The notes under the pieces were generated by a model that was not told the DNA's origin, did not search any database, and saw nothing but the letters and a program-made list of their open reading frames with translations. The position numbers and the translations under genes were made by a program. DNA of 37,007 bases from Chara braunii (lineage: Eukaryota > Streptophyta > Charophyceae > Charales > Characeae): NCBI GenBank assembly GCA_003427395.1, contig BFEA01000055.1:1029056-1066062 (forward strand), in the 5' to 3' direction. Of this stretch, positions 15,721 to 25,650 are shown one piece after another (the stretch's first letter is position 1; every line of letters begins with the position of its first letter).

Positions 15721-15724
15721 ACCC
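15721..15724. repeat. Candidate target-site duplication, left (ACCC)
   Basis: ACCC immediately left of the 3' LTR equals the four bases at 28867-28870 right of the 5' LTR. Four bases are short for Ty3/gypsy (often 5), so chance is possible. Confidence 0.5.
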
Positions 15725-15826
15725 TGTTATGTCCTGGCCAATTTCGAGATACACATTCATCAGATGGTACAATGTCGTCCAATTGCAGAAAGAAATGAAT
15801 GGACTTGAGAGGAGAGAGAAGATTAG

Positions 15827-15861
<35 letters not shown>

Positions 15862-16979
15862 AAGAAGAAGAAGATGATGTACACCAGCATAGACAAATGA
15901 CAAAGCTCTTCTTCTTCGCCCAACTCTCTCTTCCTCTTTATCTCCTCCTCTCTTATTCACACAAGAAATAATAATGCAATGTTGAGTAGCTGAACCAGAA
16001 TCAAAGTCCAAATCCATCTTCTACTGCTGGTATCACTTGAGGTCCACCATAGCCATGGCCGCCTCGCTCACTCTTCACTCTCATAGGCCGAGGCTATGGC
16101 GGACTGCTAGGCCTTGCCCAGATGCCCAAAGGACAACCCAAAGCAGCTATGGCTGCTCTGGCTCAGGCCGCCATGCCTGACTCTGCCTCGAAGCTTCTTG
16201 GTGTGGCTCAACCCCAGCTGGGGCCTTCCTGCTGCAGCGCCCACCAATGTGATAAAGATGGTTGCCACCATAGCCAGGTAAGTACCTCTGGGGCTCCTCC
16301 CCCTTCCTGTCCTTCTTCCTCCTCCAAGTCCTTGCTTCTTCCCCAGCAGCGCTGCTCCAAGCTAGCGCTGCTCCAGCCAGCGCTCCAACCAGTGTGTCGC
16401 CAAACTTGCACACCGACAATGAGGCTGGGCTCTTCGCCCGACCTGGAGATATAGCGGCCTGCTTGCCCCTTGGGCGGTGACTTCCAGGCCCGCTCGGCCT
16501 TCCCAGCAACCGGTACCTCCTCCGTTTCGGAGGGAAACATCATTGCAGACTCTGATATTGCCCGCACAGGCCCTAGACTCAGACTGGTTGGACTGGTACC
16601 CGCCAAGACCTAGCCTACAACTACTGGGCCTCTCAAAATGCCACTTTTGTCTTCTTCTGCTCGGCCTCCAGTACCCGCACATCTACCTCTTCGGGGTGCG
16701 GTACCGGCCTACCAGCTACTTGAGTGTTTCCCCCCCTGCAATCCCTCAATGTCACAGCCACAGGTAAGTACCGGCCCTGAGGGCCTAATGAACAAACAAG
16801 TGCCTGTACGGACCACGCACACACTCAAGCCAACCAGCACTCAGACAGACATGCAGTCCAGCAAGCGCGCACACACACACACTTAGTAGCAAGCGGGAAA
16901 CTCGGCAAGGCATTCAGTCCATGAGCAAAACTCAGAACTCAGCCGTGTGTTTCAGTCCATGTTTGGTCGGGTCATCACA
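15725..16979 (-). repeat. 3' LTR (1255 bp), intact
   Basis: Same start, end and body as 25652-28866 once the hAT insertion there is discounted. Over about 175 aligned bases (16121 and 26030 onward) I count roughly ten differences by eye, so the copies have diverged for some time. It includes a (GAA)n patch (15826-15856), a short inverted repeat (CCATAGCC..GGCTATGG, about 16048-16103) and two CAGGTAAGTAC words on the + strand. Confidence 0.92.
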
Positions 16980-16996
16980 CTACTCCCCCCTCAAGA
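16980..16996 (-). other. Polypurine tract
   Basis: On the minus strand CTCTTGAGGGGGGAGTAG sits directly against the 3' LTR. This is the expected position and composition of the plus-strand priming site of an LTR retrotransposon. Confidence 0.85.
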
Positions 16997-17020
16997 GTGA
17001 GGTCCCTTTGAGCGAGTAAC

Positions 17021-17638
17021 TCATTCTGAGTCCCCGACAAACGCATCGTAGGCAAACAAGGCAAAGAAATTTCGAGAATACTCTGTCGCAATGAGCTTGG
17101 CAGAGATTTTAGGTGCATCATTAGAGGTGATTTGTCGCTCGTAGGCTTTAACAACTCGCGGTGCGCTGCGCAGCAGTTCCTGCTTGGAAATCCGGCATAG
17201 ATCATCCAACGGGTGGTACATGAAATGAACCTGGTACTGTTTGTTGCATCCGTTCCCTATGTGTTGTTTAATTTTGTCTATCTCATGTCCACCTTTGATT
17301 GCACGAGGGAATCATGTCTTCACGGTAATCGGACAACTTAGCATCACAGTGGAGATACAGTTTTGATCATGAAACACAGGATATGTGCACAGATGAGGTG
17401 GCACAACAACCACGTATGAAGGGCCAAATTTATCTTCGCCAATCATATCCAGAACTTCCCACGGACCATAATAGAGTGGGAAACGTTTACATGATACTCC
17501 CTCTTCTTCTGAAAACTCAGACATCTTGACCCAGACATAACTTCCCACCTCGATATCTAAAGGTCGACGCTTCTTGTTTGTATGATGGATCATGGCATGT
17601 TGTCTCTTGGTCATTGTTGCAATGGCAACTTTGAGCAA
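17021..17638 (-). pseudogene. pol 3' end: integrase C-terminal region and chromodomain-like tail
   Basis: One frame with a single TGA at 17314-17312. The first part has the integrase C-terminal pattern found in Ty3/gypsy elements: GSYVWVK, then YYGPWEVLD, GPSYVVVVPPH and YPVFH. After the stop, about 17305-17170, the sequence has the outline of a chromodomain (EIDKI..., QYQVHF, YHPLDD, ELLRSAPRVV). In chromoviruses such a domain can steer integration to marked chromatin. The aromatic cage residues are not clearly conserved, so this identity is tentative. The frame ends 42 bp before the LTR, which suits the end of pol. It is out of frame with the integrase core upstream. Confidence 0.75.
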
Positions 17639-18432
17639 GCGGCACTGAAGCCATGCCTGCTGGGTGTTAAACCAGCTGGCTGCTCAGGGAATAGGTAGGA
17701 GAGCGGATTACAAATCTGCCAACCGTAATGCAGCCTGTTTGGTGTCATGCCGGTGGCAGGATGAATGGAGTTGTTGTACAACTCCTTGACGGAATACAAC
17801 TCTTCATCCGATGTTTCCTGATCCGGAATGATTAAAGCGTGGAGAAGTTGGAACACAGTCTGATTGATTTTTTCAGCCAAACTGTTGGTTTCGGGGTGTC
17901 GGTCAGATGTCATGCATAGCTTGAGGCCAGGGAGTTGGGATGTGAAGTCTTTTCATTCAGTACTGATGAAGCGCGGGTCCCGATCACTCACAAAAGTTTT
18001 CAAGGTTCTGAGCTGCAGAATGTACTTTTGTTTGAACTCACGGATCACCAATTCAGTTGGAGCATGAGAATGATGAGATGGCAAAGGAATCAGATTAAGA
18101 AATTTAGAGAAGCGGTCAACAATCACCATAACTTGTGAGTAACCGTTCTTACTTATCTTTCCCATGTCAGTGAAGTCGACAAAGACAGACTCCCCGGGAG
18201 CATCGGGAATGGGAAGGGGTGTAAGTAGACCCATTGACTTTTGCCTACATGGTTTGATTCGTTGACAGACTTGACATGCAACCACAAACTTTTCAATGGA
18301 TCCCTTCATGCCCGGCCAGTCAAACTGTCTCAATAGGTTTCCGTATGTCTTTGCCATGCCGAAGTGTCCACTCCGGCTATGAGCCAAGTCCAGAAAGTGT
18401 GTGCGGAGAGGCTTATGGTTGGGCACAAACAA
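17611..18432 (-). pseudogene. Integrase: zinc-binding domain and DDE core, one in-frame stop
   Basis: Integrase inserts the cDNA copy into the genome. The N-terminal HHCC zinc module is visible (HSRSGH ... CQVCQRIK). Then come the catalytic core Asp in VFVDFTD, the second Asp in FVSDRDPRF, and the Glu in MTSDRHPETNSLAEKINQTV. All three DDE positions survive. A TGA at 17955-17953 interrupts the frame where a Trp is usual, and a frameshift near 17611-17660 separates it from the C-terminal region. The domain order and about 270-residue length fit Ty3/gypsy. Non-functional copy. Confidence 0.9.
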
Positions 18433-18516
18433 ACGGTCGTGGTTCCCGTAGCAACGGAAAACCAGTCCTCCATACTCATGAAAATCAGGCTGACTGCTGG
18501 GATCAACCCGCAGCTG

Positions 18517-18693
18517 CTAAAGGATGGGACTAAGGTTCGGATCCTTGGCAGTGTGCTCTACGAGCTCCTCCTTCAGTTTCTTCCGGAGGTCGTAGGAATT
18601 CACAAGGCAAGTCATGTACTCAAGTTGGCGAGACAATGCATCAACAACTCGATTATAACAACCCTTTTGTGCCTTAACGCAAAGTCGAAAATG

Positions 18694-18694
<1 letters not shown>
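18517..18694 (-). pseudogene. RNase H distal part and linker, separated by insertion
   Basis: Carries the RNase H/integrase linker with the signature NRVVDALSRQ. Directly after the insertion boundary the frame reads FDFALRHK; then a 1-base frameshift leads to the VVDALSRQ frame. It continues the sequence that stops at 20506, see the poly(A) insert. The stretch toward 18432 links to the integrase. Confidence 0.8.
18687..18694. repeat. Target-site duplication of the poly(A) insert, left
   Basis: GAAAATGT, identical to 20498-20505. Confidence 0.85.
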
Positions 18695-18726
<32 letters not shown>

Positions 18727-18995
18727 CAAATGCTCCAATCTATCTTCAATCTATTCGTGGGGAGCAGCACGTGCTGGGAACCAGGCCCAGCGTCCCAGAT
18801 CGAATTGTACAGATCATTAAGAACATTTGAGAACATTTGAGATCATTACCCAGTTTCAGTTGAGATCAGTCTGTTTATATCTAATGACCTATAAAGGAAC
18901 TACTCATGCAGTAAGCTGCCATAAAGGTCCTATGAATGCTCACAACGCTCAGAATTCCTAACAAGTCCTTTTAAGACTTTTAAACACAGTCTTAC

Positions 18996-19430
18996 TAGGC
19001 CTTACGCTCCTGCATCAGCAGGTTACAGGGCAACACCCCAACACCGGTCAGTGTCATTCTGGCATCGAACAACCGCAGATCGCTGAGTATAACCAAGGAT
19101 GGGTTGCTAAGAGCCCCTAGAGTCCTAATACATTCATAAGAACCACCTACAGATAGGTAAAACCTATTCAATCCACCTACGACCACCACCGGCATGACTG
19201 TTTTCAGCATGAACCGAAGCTCTTTCAGGCCTCATGCTCCCATCAGGTTAGGTTACAGAGTTGTACCACCTTGCTTCAGCACCGGCCAGCATTGCTCCCC
19301 CGATGACCACTGAGACTGCCCCCGCACATAGCCCCCCAGAGCTCTCTACCTGACCTCACGCCCCCACTAAGCTAGGTCACAAAGTTGTGTCACCTGGCTC
19401 CGGATCCGGCCAGTGTTGCTCCATCATCGG
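18996..19430. repeat. Three dispersed diverged copies inside the poly(A) insert
   Basis: Units near 18996, 19229 and 19352 share a (G)GCCT(C)A(C/T)GCTCC opening, then (A)GGTTACAG..., and an ACCGG(C/T)CAG(T/C) ending. They are diverged. They may reflect repeated domains in the source RNA. Confidence 0.55.
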
Positions 19431-19845
19431 TCTTCGAGGGCCATCAAATTTTCAACCACCCTTCGTAGGATCACAGATGAATTGTCAGATAGGACCTCTT
19501 CCTACAACCTCCTCGAGCGGTAAACCAAATGAAAAAAAATAGTAAACTTAATCTACTTATTCAAGAAAGATCGCCCCTCCCTCCCCCTACCCCTACCCCC
19601 TCAGCCCTACACTGCCTTCCCCGAGGTGAGTCACCCACTCTCCCTCGGCCCCAATATAGAACCAACCCTCCACCCCCCTTTCCCCAGGAGCATGCGGTTC
19701 CCACCGAAAGCATGCCCCCCCAGCCCCTTACCCATTTCTGCCTCCGCCGGGACTAATATTGACCCAGTGGCACACACCAGCCCCTGCCCCAGAATAGGGC
19801 AACCCCCTACTCCGCCCATACCTTCTTTGAGACATTCACCCCCCG

Positions 19846-20215
19846 CCTTGTAATGCCCCTGCAAGATAGAGCTCCCCCCTCCTCCTTCCTACCGTTTAAC
19901 CCTCCGGGAACGATCCAATCAAAAATTTTTGAAAGTCATGATGAAAAAAGGTAGATTAATTTTTTTTTTGGATTTTGCTGATGATGAAAAACACCCTAAA
20001 AATGATGATAATGAGGATGATGACCCCCCACCTTGTGATGCCCCTGCAAGATAAAGCTCCCCCCTCCCCCTTCCTACCGTTTAACCCTCCGGGAACGATC
20101 CAATCGGAAATTTCTGAAAGTCATGATGAAAAAAGGTAGATGAATTTTTTTTTTGGATTTTGCTGATGATGAAAAAAACCCTAAAACTGATGATAATGAG
20201 GATGATAGTGACGAC
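19846..20215. repeat. Tandem duplication, 2 x 185 bp, inside the poly(A) insert
   Basis: CCTTGT(A/G)ATGCCCCTGCAAG starts at 19846 and at 20031. The two units match through TACCGTTTAACCCTCCGGG, GAAAGTCATGATG and TTTTGGATTTTGCTGATG, with few differences. Confidence 0.9.
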
Positions 20216-20373
20216 CAACTCACCTGCTGATGTGAACGGCAAACAATGCCTTGAACAACAAACATCTAATGATGACAGATTGATGATAATGGTAGTGATG
20301 AGAATGAGACCGAATGATGCTGCGGACCCTATGATTACAAAAGGATGATGATAATGATGGTATTGATGATGTC

Positions 20374-20418
<45 letters not shown>
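20374..20418. repeat. (GAT)15 microsatellite
   Basis: Forty-five bases of GAT repeat near the 5' end (minus-strand sense) of the poly(A) insert, within a longer GATGAT-rich patch from about 20160. Confidence 0.9.
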
Positions 20419-20497
20419 ACACCGTGCCCTGTGATGACAACAAGATGATGATGGTGCTGATGCCGAGCACCTTTGATGATAACCTAATGATGATAAT

Positions 20498-20505
20498 GAA
20501 AATGT
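20498..20505. repeat. Target-site duplication of the poly(A) insert, right
   Basis: GAAAATGT, identical to 18687-18694. Confidence 0.85.
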
Positions 20506-20980
20506 AAATATTATGGAACCAGCGAAGTAAAGTAGGGGACATGGTAGTTTGTTTTTTTATCCACCTCAAAGTTTCATGAGCTGAGAACACTTTGAAGCGG
20601 CGTCCCAAAAGATAGTGCTTCCAATGGTCCGAAGCCATACACAAAGCATAAAGCTCGCGCATGTAAGTGGAAGTGACTACCTTTTCACTGGGCATGCGTT
20701 TGTTGTGGTATTTGAGCGGCCGTAGGCCATCGCCGTCATCTTGCTGCAGCACTGCACCAATTCCATACTGGCTTGCATCCATAGTAACTACGAATGTCAG
20801 TTTGGAATCTGCAATGTGGAGTACAGGGTAACTTACCAGAGCTTCTTTCAAAGCTAGAAAGGCGTCCTTGCATGCGGTATCCCAAGCGTAAGGAACGTTC
20901 TTACTTGTTAACCGGGACAACGGGCGTGCAACAATAGAGAAGTGGGGCATAGCTTGAGGATGTTCGCAGGTTAAGGCCAA
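20498..20980 (-). pseudogene. RT connection and RNase H proximal part
   Basis: RNase H degrades the RNA strand during reverse transcription. After VARPLSRLT the frame shows the RNase H hallmarks: VTMDASQYGIGAVLQQ (first catalytic Asp), RELYALCMA (Glu) and VFSAHETLRW. Ty3/gypsy elements normally have TDH at this last place, so the third catalytic Asp is replaced by Ala. The segment between the RT thumb (ending EVIRNWP) and this frame lacks the usual YYRRFI-type stretch, so a short deletion is likely near 20975. The frame runs into the poly(A) insert at 20498. Confidence 0.88.
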
Positions 20981-21932
20981 TTGCGTATGACCTCAACCTT
21001 GGTTGCCTCAGGTTGTAGGCCTGCAGCAGACAACCGATGCCCAAGATCGATGACGCTATACCTCCCAAACTCAAATTTCTCTAAGTTGAGATGAAGTTGC
21101 GTCTTCTTGAGGATGGTGAACACTTCCTCAAGGTGCTTTATGTGTTTCTCTATGGATTTGTTGAAGATCAGTATATCATCAAGGTATACCACCATGAACC
21201 TACCAATCTGTTCACGGAGTACCTTGTCCATGAGGCTTTGAAAGGTGGCCGGTGCGTTCGTGAGACCGAAGGGCATTACGGTAAACTCGTAAAGCCCATC
21301 GCGTGTTTTGAACGCAGTCTTATGCTGGTCCGCATGATCGACTTCAATCTGGTGATATAACCAGACTTGAGGTCGATCTTGGAGAAGACCTCGCACCTGC
21401 CTGCAACATCAAGCAAGTCATCTATACGAGGCAATGGATAGACGTTTTTTCTTGTGATGCGGTTTAGACCACGATAGTCAATACACATGCGGAGCTTGCC
21501 TCCTTTCTTCGGGACAAACAAAACAGGGGAACAAAATTTAGACTCACTAGGCTTGATCCAACCTTCGTCAATTATTTCATCAATCTGTCGTCGGAGTTCC
21601 TCCAACTCGCCGGATCTCATTCGGTATACGCAACCTTTTGGAGGAACAACACATTCGACCAACTTGATGGTGTGTCGAACCGATCAAGTGGGAACTCCAC
21701 GTGGTTCGGCCAGAACTTCTGAGAACCGATCAAGTAGGTTTTGGATGTTTGTTGGGACCGGTGGGGGTGAAGGGTCAGCAAAGGGATCACCAAGATCAGG
21801 TCGCAGGTTGCGAATGGATGCAACCGAATCCGAAGTAGAATCGGTTAGATTAGGGGTAGGTAAAAAAGTAGAAGGACTAAAAGTAGAATCACTAGAGGTA
21901 GTATTGGTACTAACCGCAAAAGTGGATGGCAC
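20971..21932 (-). pseudogene. Reverse transcriptase with stop and 2-bp frameshift
   Basis: Copies element RNA into cDNA. Frame one (21932-21276) carries the pre-RT stretch LLDRFSEVLAEPRGVPT, a TGA at 21683-21681 where Arg is common, then VPKKGGKLRMCIDYRGLN, YPLPRIDDLLD and FSKIDLKSGY. Right after SGY two extra bases (near 21352-21360) shift the frame. Frame two (21396-20971) continues with HQIEV, TAFKTRDGLYEFTVMPFGL, the catalytic YLDD at 21186-21175 and the thumb to EVIRNWP. The two metal-binding Asp of YLDD are intact, but the protein cannot be made in one piece. Confidence 0.92.
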
Positions 21933-22059
21933 ATGAGTAGGGCGGACAAAGCAACATACAATTGTTCATCCTACTTGTGCTTGCGCCATTTCTTGCGTAA
22001 CTGCATGACATTCAGAAAAGTCACTGGGGACTCGTGTTTCTCATCCAATAGGACAGGAA

Positions 22060-22603
22060 TCCCGTTTCCTTTAGCATCTTTGACCATGAAAAGTGACTTC
22101 TTTCACTTGGTCCATTCGCATTGGTATTGCAGTCAGCCCAAACCAAGGACAATGTCAAAAGGACACTTGTCAAGGACATAGAAGTTCAAAGCGTGGGTGA
22201 CGGTTTTGTCCTTGTCAAAGGTAGTGCGCACACCTTTGACTGCATGCGCAGAGGAGACAACTTCCTTGTTGCCTACTTAGGTCCGGCAAGGGTTCTGCAA
22301 CGCCACTTGCTTCATTCCCAAGCCCACTTTGCATATCCCATGTGGTGGCATAAAGTTAGTAGTTGCACCAAAATCAATCAAGACACGGAGATAGCGGTGG
22401 TTAATGAGAAGTTTGAAGAAAATCAACTTCATTGTCCCTTGGGCACACCAATGTTTCATCTCAGCCCAATGCTCCAAGTGCCAAGTGGTAGTAAAAGTCA
22501 ACCGTCTCAGACTCCTCCCAAGGCTCGACATACAAAGTATGACACACTTCAGCCTTGGAATCAGCAGGTGATTGGGCTTCAAGGGAGGACTGCTGATTTG
22601 CAT
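22060..22603 (-). pseudogene. Aspartic protease region of pol, degraded
   Basis: Retropepsin-type processing protease. The active-site motif at about 22378-22345 reads VLIDFGATTNFM. The family normally has D-S/T-G, so the residue after the catalytic Asp (22375-22373) is Phe here. Downstream in the same frame, after a TAA near 22276, the protease tail FYVLDKCPFDIVLGLG is recognisable, then TGA where Trp is usual, and another TGA and a TAG. A frameshift separates this from the RT frame. Both the active-site change and the stops point to a dead gene. Confidence 0.8.
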
Positions 22604-22674
22604 CAGTTCAGTCTCCCTTGCCGTAGAGGATGCTGAAGTAAATTCTACGCCCGGTTCTGGTTTCCCTGCAGCCT

Positions 22675-24237
22675 ATAACATTTTTGTACTTTATGGTTCG
22701 ATTTCTAGCAATGCAGGCATACCTCTTTCTTGAGCCTCACCCTCCAATCATTTTCAGTGATCGGGAGGTCAACCCATGGTTTACTGGCTGCATCCTCCGG
22801 TTTCGCTGGGATTTTGACTCCCTTGGAAAGTTGGACATAATTATTCCCTGAATTTCGGTTTGGTCCCTTTACGTTGGCAGACTTTTTAAAGGCATTTAAT
22901 TTTTCCTCTTCATTATTCACATCAGAGTCATGCGCTGAAGAGTAGACCGTGTCAGGGTCCTGTTCTTGGTCGTCACCAAGAGTGGGGTCGTCTGCATAGG
23001 CCTCCTCATCGGCCTCCAACAAGTCATGCACAACAAAACGGTTGCTGTCTTTGAACAGCCGGCCGCCAATAGGCTTTTTGCTACCTGTTGTGGTAATGAG
23101 GTCTTGTGCCTCAAGGCTGAGCATATCCTGCATGAGGGAGAGTCAGTCCGTGTAACCAATGAGCTCTTTGCCTAGGTGATGCATGTAGGTAGTGGGAACC
23201 GTACCTTTCACAACATCCAAGCATGATTGTGCAATCATTTCCAGTCCTGGAGTGGTAAAAAGTTTGCTGACAAACAACTGCAAATTATGCATGGTGCCCA
23301 TCCACTTGCTGCGCTTGAGATCATCGAGTTTCTTTCGGGTTTTTGCTGTAGCATGTGGATCCTTAAAATGTTTAATAAGGATTTTCTCAAGTGTGGCTAT
23401 GGGTGTGGCTTTGAGCCACTGTGCCAGATTAATCTTAGTGTACCCGGCCTGCGTAGCTTAGACTTCTAAGAAGCCTCGTACGACAGGCTCGACGTTAGTT
23501 CCCATGATCAAGGACTTACTCACTGCTTGAGTTCCCAACAACTCGAAGTAAGCTCTCATGGAGCTGATCCAGGACTCGACGTCTTCTTTCCCATCGTACT
23601 TAGACGGTATGGGAACCGTCTTCCTGTCCACATAGGGACTGCTGTAGCCGGCACCAGCGATTGTTGTTTCTGAACTCGAGGCTGCAGCAGTTGCAGAATT
23701 CCCTGCGTCGTCACTTACCATAGCGGCAACAAAGTCTGCACCTACTGCAGGTCTCCATGAAACAACACTTTGAGAAGAAGTAGAGCAATGGAGAGGAGCG
23801 AGGATAGTTTGGTTAGCAGTATTGGAGGCAGGAGCTAGAGGGGTAGGATTAGGAATCTGATCCTTCTGTAGATTTGCCATCTGCCGCATTTGATCCTTGC
23901 TCTCTTTGGTCACTTCGGCCAATTCCGCCTTCAACTCACTTATCTCTGCTGAGAGTTTGGTGATCTGTTCAGGGATGTCACTGAGTAGGTGACAATCTAT
24001 AAGAGCACGCACATATGCGACTATCTCCTTCCTGACCTCAGTGTCAGGCAAGGAGGAGACTGTTTTGAGGACAACCTCATGGTTTGCAACTGTTACAACG
24101 GTTTTCCGCTTTTCCACCTTGACTTTCTCTTCCTTTGCCAGTACCTTCTCGTAGAGAGTTTGGAACAATGGTTTATCCTCCTCTACGACTGCATCCAGTT
24201 GGGCCTTTAAGGCCACATAAGCTTTTACATCGCCCAT
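22675..24237 (-). pseudogene. gag (capsid/nucleocapsid), one frame with in-frame stops
   Basis: Gag packages the element RNA. Starting from MGDVKAYVALK, the first 260 residues hold a coiled-coil-like Glu/Lys-rich stretch (about 70-125), a Ser/Ala/Thr-rich linker, and the gag signature KYDGKEDVESWISSMRAYFE. A TAA at 23460-23458 and a TGA at 23136-23134 interrupt the frame, but the protein sense continues past both to about 22705. The last part is acidic and ends in a zinc knuckle, C-x2-C-x4-H-x4-C (CLHC ... KSNHKVQKC); a TAG at 22707-22705 occupies the first of the x4 positions. The knuckle confirms retrotransposon gag. Confidence 0.9.
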
Positions 24238-25637
24238 TTCAGCAAGTCCCTCAAGATGGGGACTTTCACTCTCTCTTCTCTCTCTCTTCCTTTTGTCTGC
24301 GAGTCTCTACGGGCATCAAAATATAAACTCAAGAAAAGGAACAGACTGAAAAGTTCCAAGAAGAGAGGGTCGAACTCCTAGTAGCCCGATCGGCATTACA
24401 TTTGGACTAGAGAGCAGCAAACAAAAAAAAGAGAAACAATTTCATAGGAAAGGTGTGATCCAGCGACCCAGTCTGATCAGACTGCACACGAGGTCCTCTC
24501 GAGTCCAGTCTGACCAGCTCCGTGATGTTCAGCAAATCAGACAATGAGTGACTAAATGCAACAATGAAGAATTGAGTGGTGTATAGGGTGTGAGTCAAGC
24601 CATGGACCGTGACGGAGCGATCAAAAGCATGCGAAACGTCTCAGCCGAGATCCCCTCGGCAGTGGGTGTCCTAGTAACCAACAAGAATAAACTCTGGATC
24701 TCAGAAAGAGAATGACTAATGTCTAATAGATTCAGGTCCAAGGGACTCTTCTAGTTTGGGCCGGTCCCACTGGGTCCCAAGGGTCCCACGTAGGTCGTGA
24801 CCAAGTCCCAACTAAGAGGAGTCCCACTTGGACTAAATTTCTGCCTCTACCATCCTGAAAACGAATTTCAACTTCCGGCAGAACCTACAGACTACAACCG
24901 TTCAGAGATGAAAAAACAATGCACTGTAGAAGGAATCGACATTTAAATCAAGATACTTCGTTTCTCCATCCATCAGGTGAGTAGGTAGATCACACACATT
25001 CAATCACACAATCAAGACCATAAACGAGTAGGAAAGAAACCCGGAATAACCCCAGCAGGACAATCAATACCATGCACACATACATGGGCATCCCGTAGGT
25101 GCACGACACTTACCTAAGCGGCGTGAGCTTCGAGATGAATAGAACTCACCCCCCTCTCATATAATCCTCCTAACCCCTTTAATGCTACCCCTATACTAGT
25201 GTCCTATCTCCTAGGAGGGTCTGACTCCAACACCAAAGTGCAACGCCGGGTCCCCCGCCGATGCTGGAGAACAAAGTAGCAACTTGCAATTCGTAGATGG
25301 TGAATGGTCGTTGACCCTCAAGTTCGCCTACTTGAGGGCAACCCTTAAGTTGCCAAGTGTTTCCCTTGAATCAGATTCACGGTGCGAGTGCCTCTCATTG
25401 TCGCCTCTCTCAAGTTGCCACATGAAGTCTCCACGAAATGTCTCGCCACCCTAATCTCACTTTGAAGCAACCTGGTTAGGTTCAATGTCGACCCACATGA
25501 CCTAACTAGGTGGGGGCAGCTCCCCTTAGCCACGCTGCCCCACTTCCCTTACATCCAACCCTAACCCTAAGTGTTGCCCTCAACCACTTAGGTTAGGGTT
25601 AGGGCAACAAAGTCAACTCTCACCAGCAAGTAGAATC
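24238..25637 (-). other. Retrotransposon 5' leader between PBS and gag
   Basis: About 1.4 kb without a recognised gene. In this position one expects the leader and packaging signal. Near the primer-binding site it holds a long imperfect palindrome with TTAGGG-type arms (25557-25604). Nothing else can be named. Confidence 0.7.
25557..25604. repeat. Palindrome with TTAGGG-like arms in the leader
   Basis: Left arm AACCCTAACCCTAAGTG and right arm CACTTAGGTTAGGGTT pair with one bulged base around an 11-nt loop. It lies about 35 bp from the primer-binding site. It may form a hairpin in the RNA; two TTAGGG units are too few to be a telomere. Confidence 0.7.
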
Positions 25638-25650
25638 CACTTTGATACCA
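25634..25650 (-). other. Primer-binding site, initiator tRNA-Met type
   Basis: On the minus strand, one base after the 5' LTR, the sequence reads TGGTATCAAAGTGG. Plant LTR elements commonly use TGGTATCAGAGC, complementary to the 3' end of initiator tRNA-Met. One of the first eleven bases differs. Position and sequence together are diagnostic. Confidence 0.88.

Larger units (their letters stand above)
13906..15724. other. Left flank of the retrotransposon, unassigned
   Basis: Pyrimidine-rich mixed sequence with no recognised gene apart from the doubtful frame at 15031-15330. The similar pyrimidine-rich sequence on the other side of the retrotransposon (28871-29330) suggests the element landed in one continuous unit, perhaps itself a repeat. 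That is inference from composition. Confidence 0.3.
18695..20497 (-). mobile_element. 1803-bp poly(A)-tailed insertion in RNase H, family unknown
   Basis: Bounded by the 8-bp direct repeat GAAAATGT (18687-18694 and 20498-20505). It begins on the + strand with C and then 26 T (18696-18721), a 3' poly(A) tail for an element on the minus strand. These are marks of target-primed retrotransposition of an RNA (non-LTR element, SINE-like or processed transcript). No RT, endonuclease or Pol III box is recognised, so it is non-autonomous or heavily truncated. It contains three diverged copies of an approximately 65-bp unit (about 18996, 19229, 19352), a 185-bp tandem duplication and a GAT microsatellite. 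A 71-codon minus-strand frame (19210-18995) is the only protein-like stretch and is not recognised. Confidence 0.85.

Noticed and set aside
20160-20420. CRISPR-like or satellite array from regular GATGAT spacing
   Set aside because: It is a trinucleotide microsatellite without spacers.
22121-22636. 171-codon + strand frame opposite the protease
   Set aside because: The minus strand has clear protease motifs here, so this is an antisense shadow.
25557-25604. Interstitial telomere
   Set aside because: Only about two TTAGGG-like units per arm, arranged as an inverted repeat, and plant telomeres are usually TTTAGGG.
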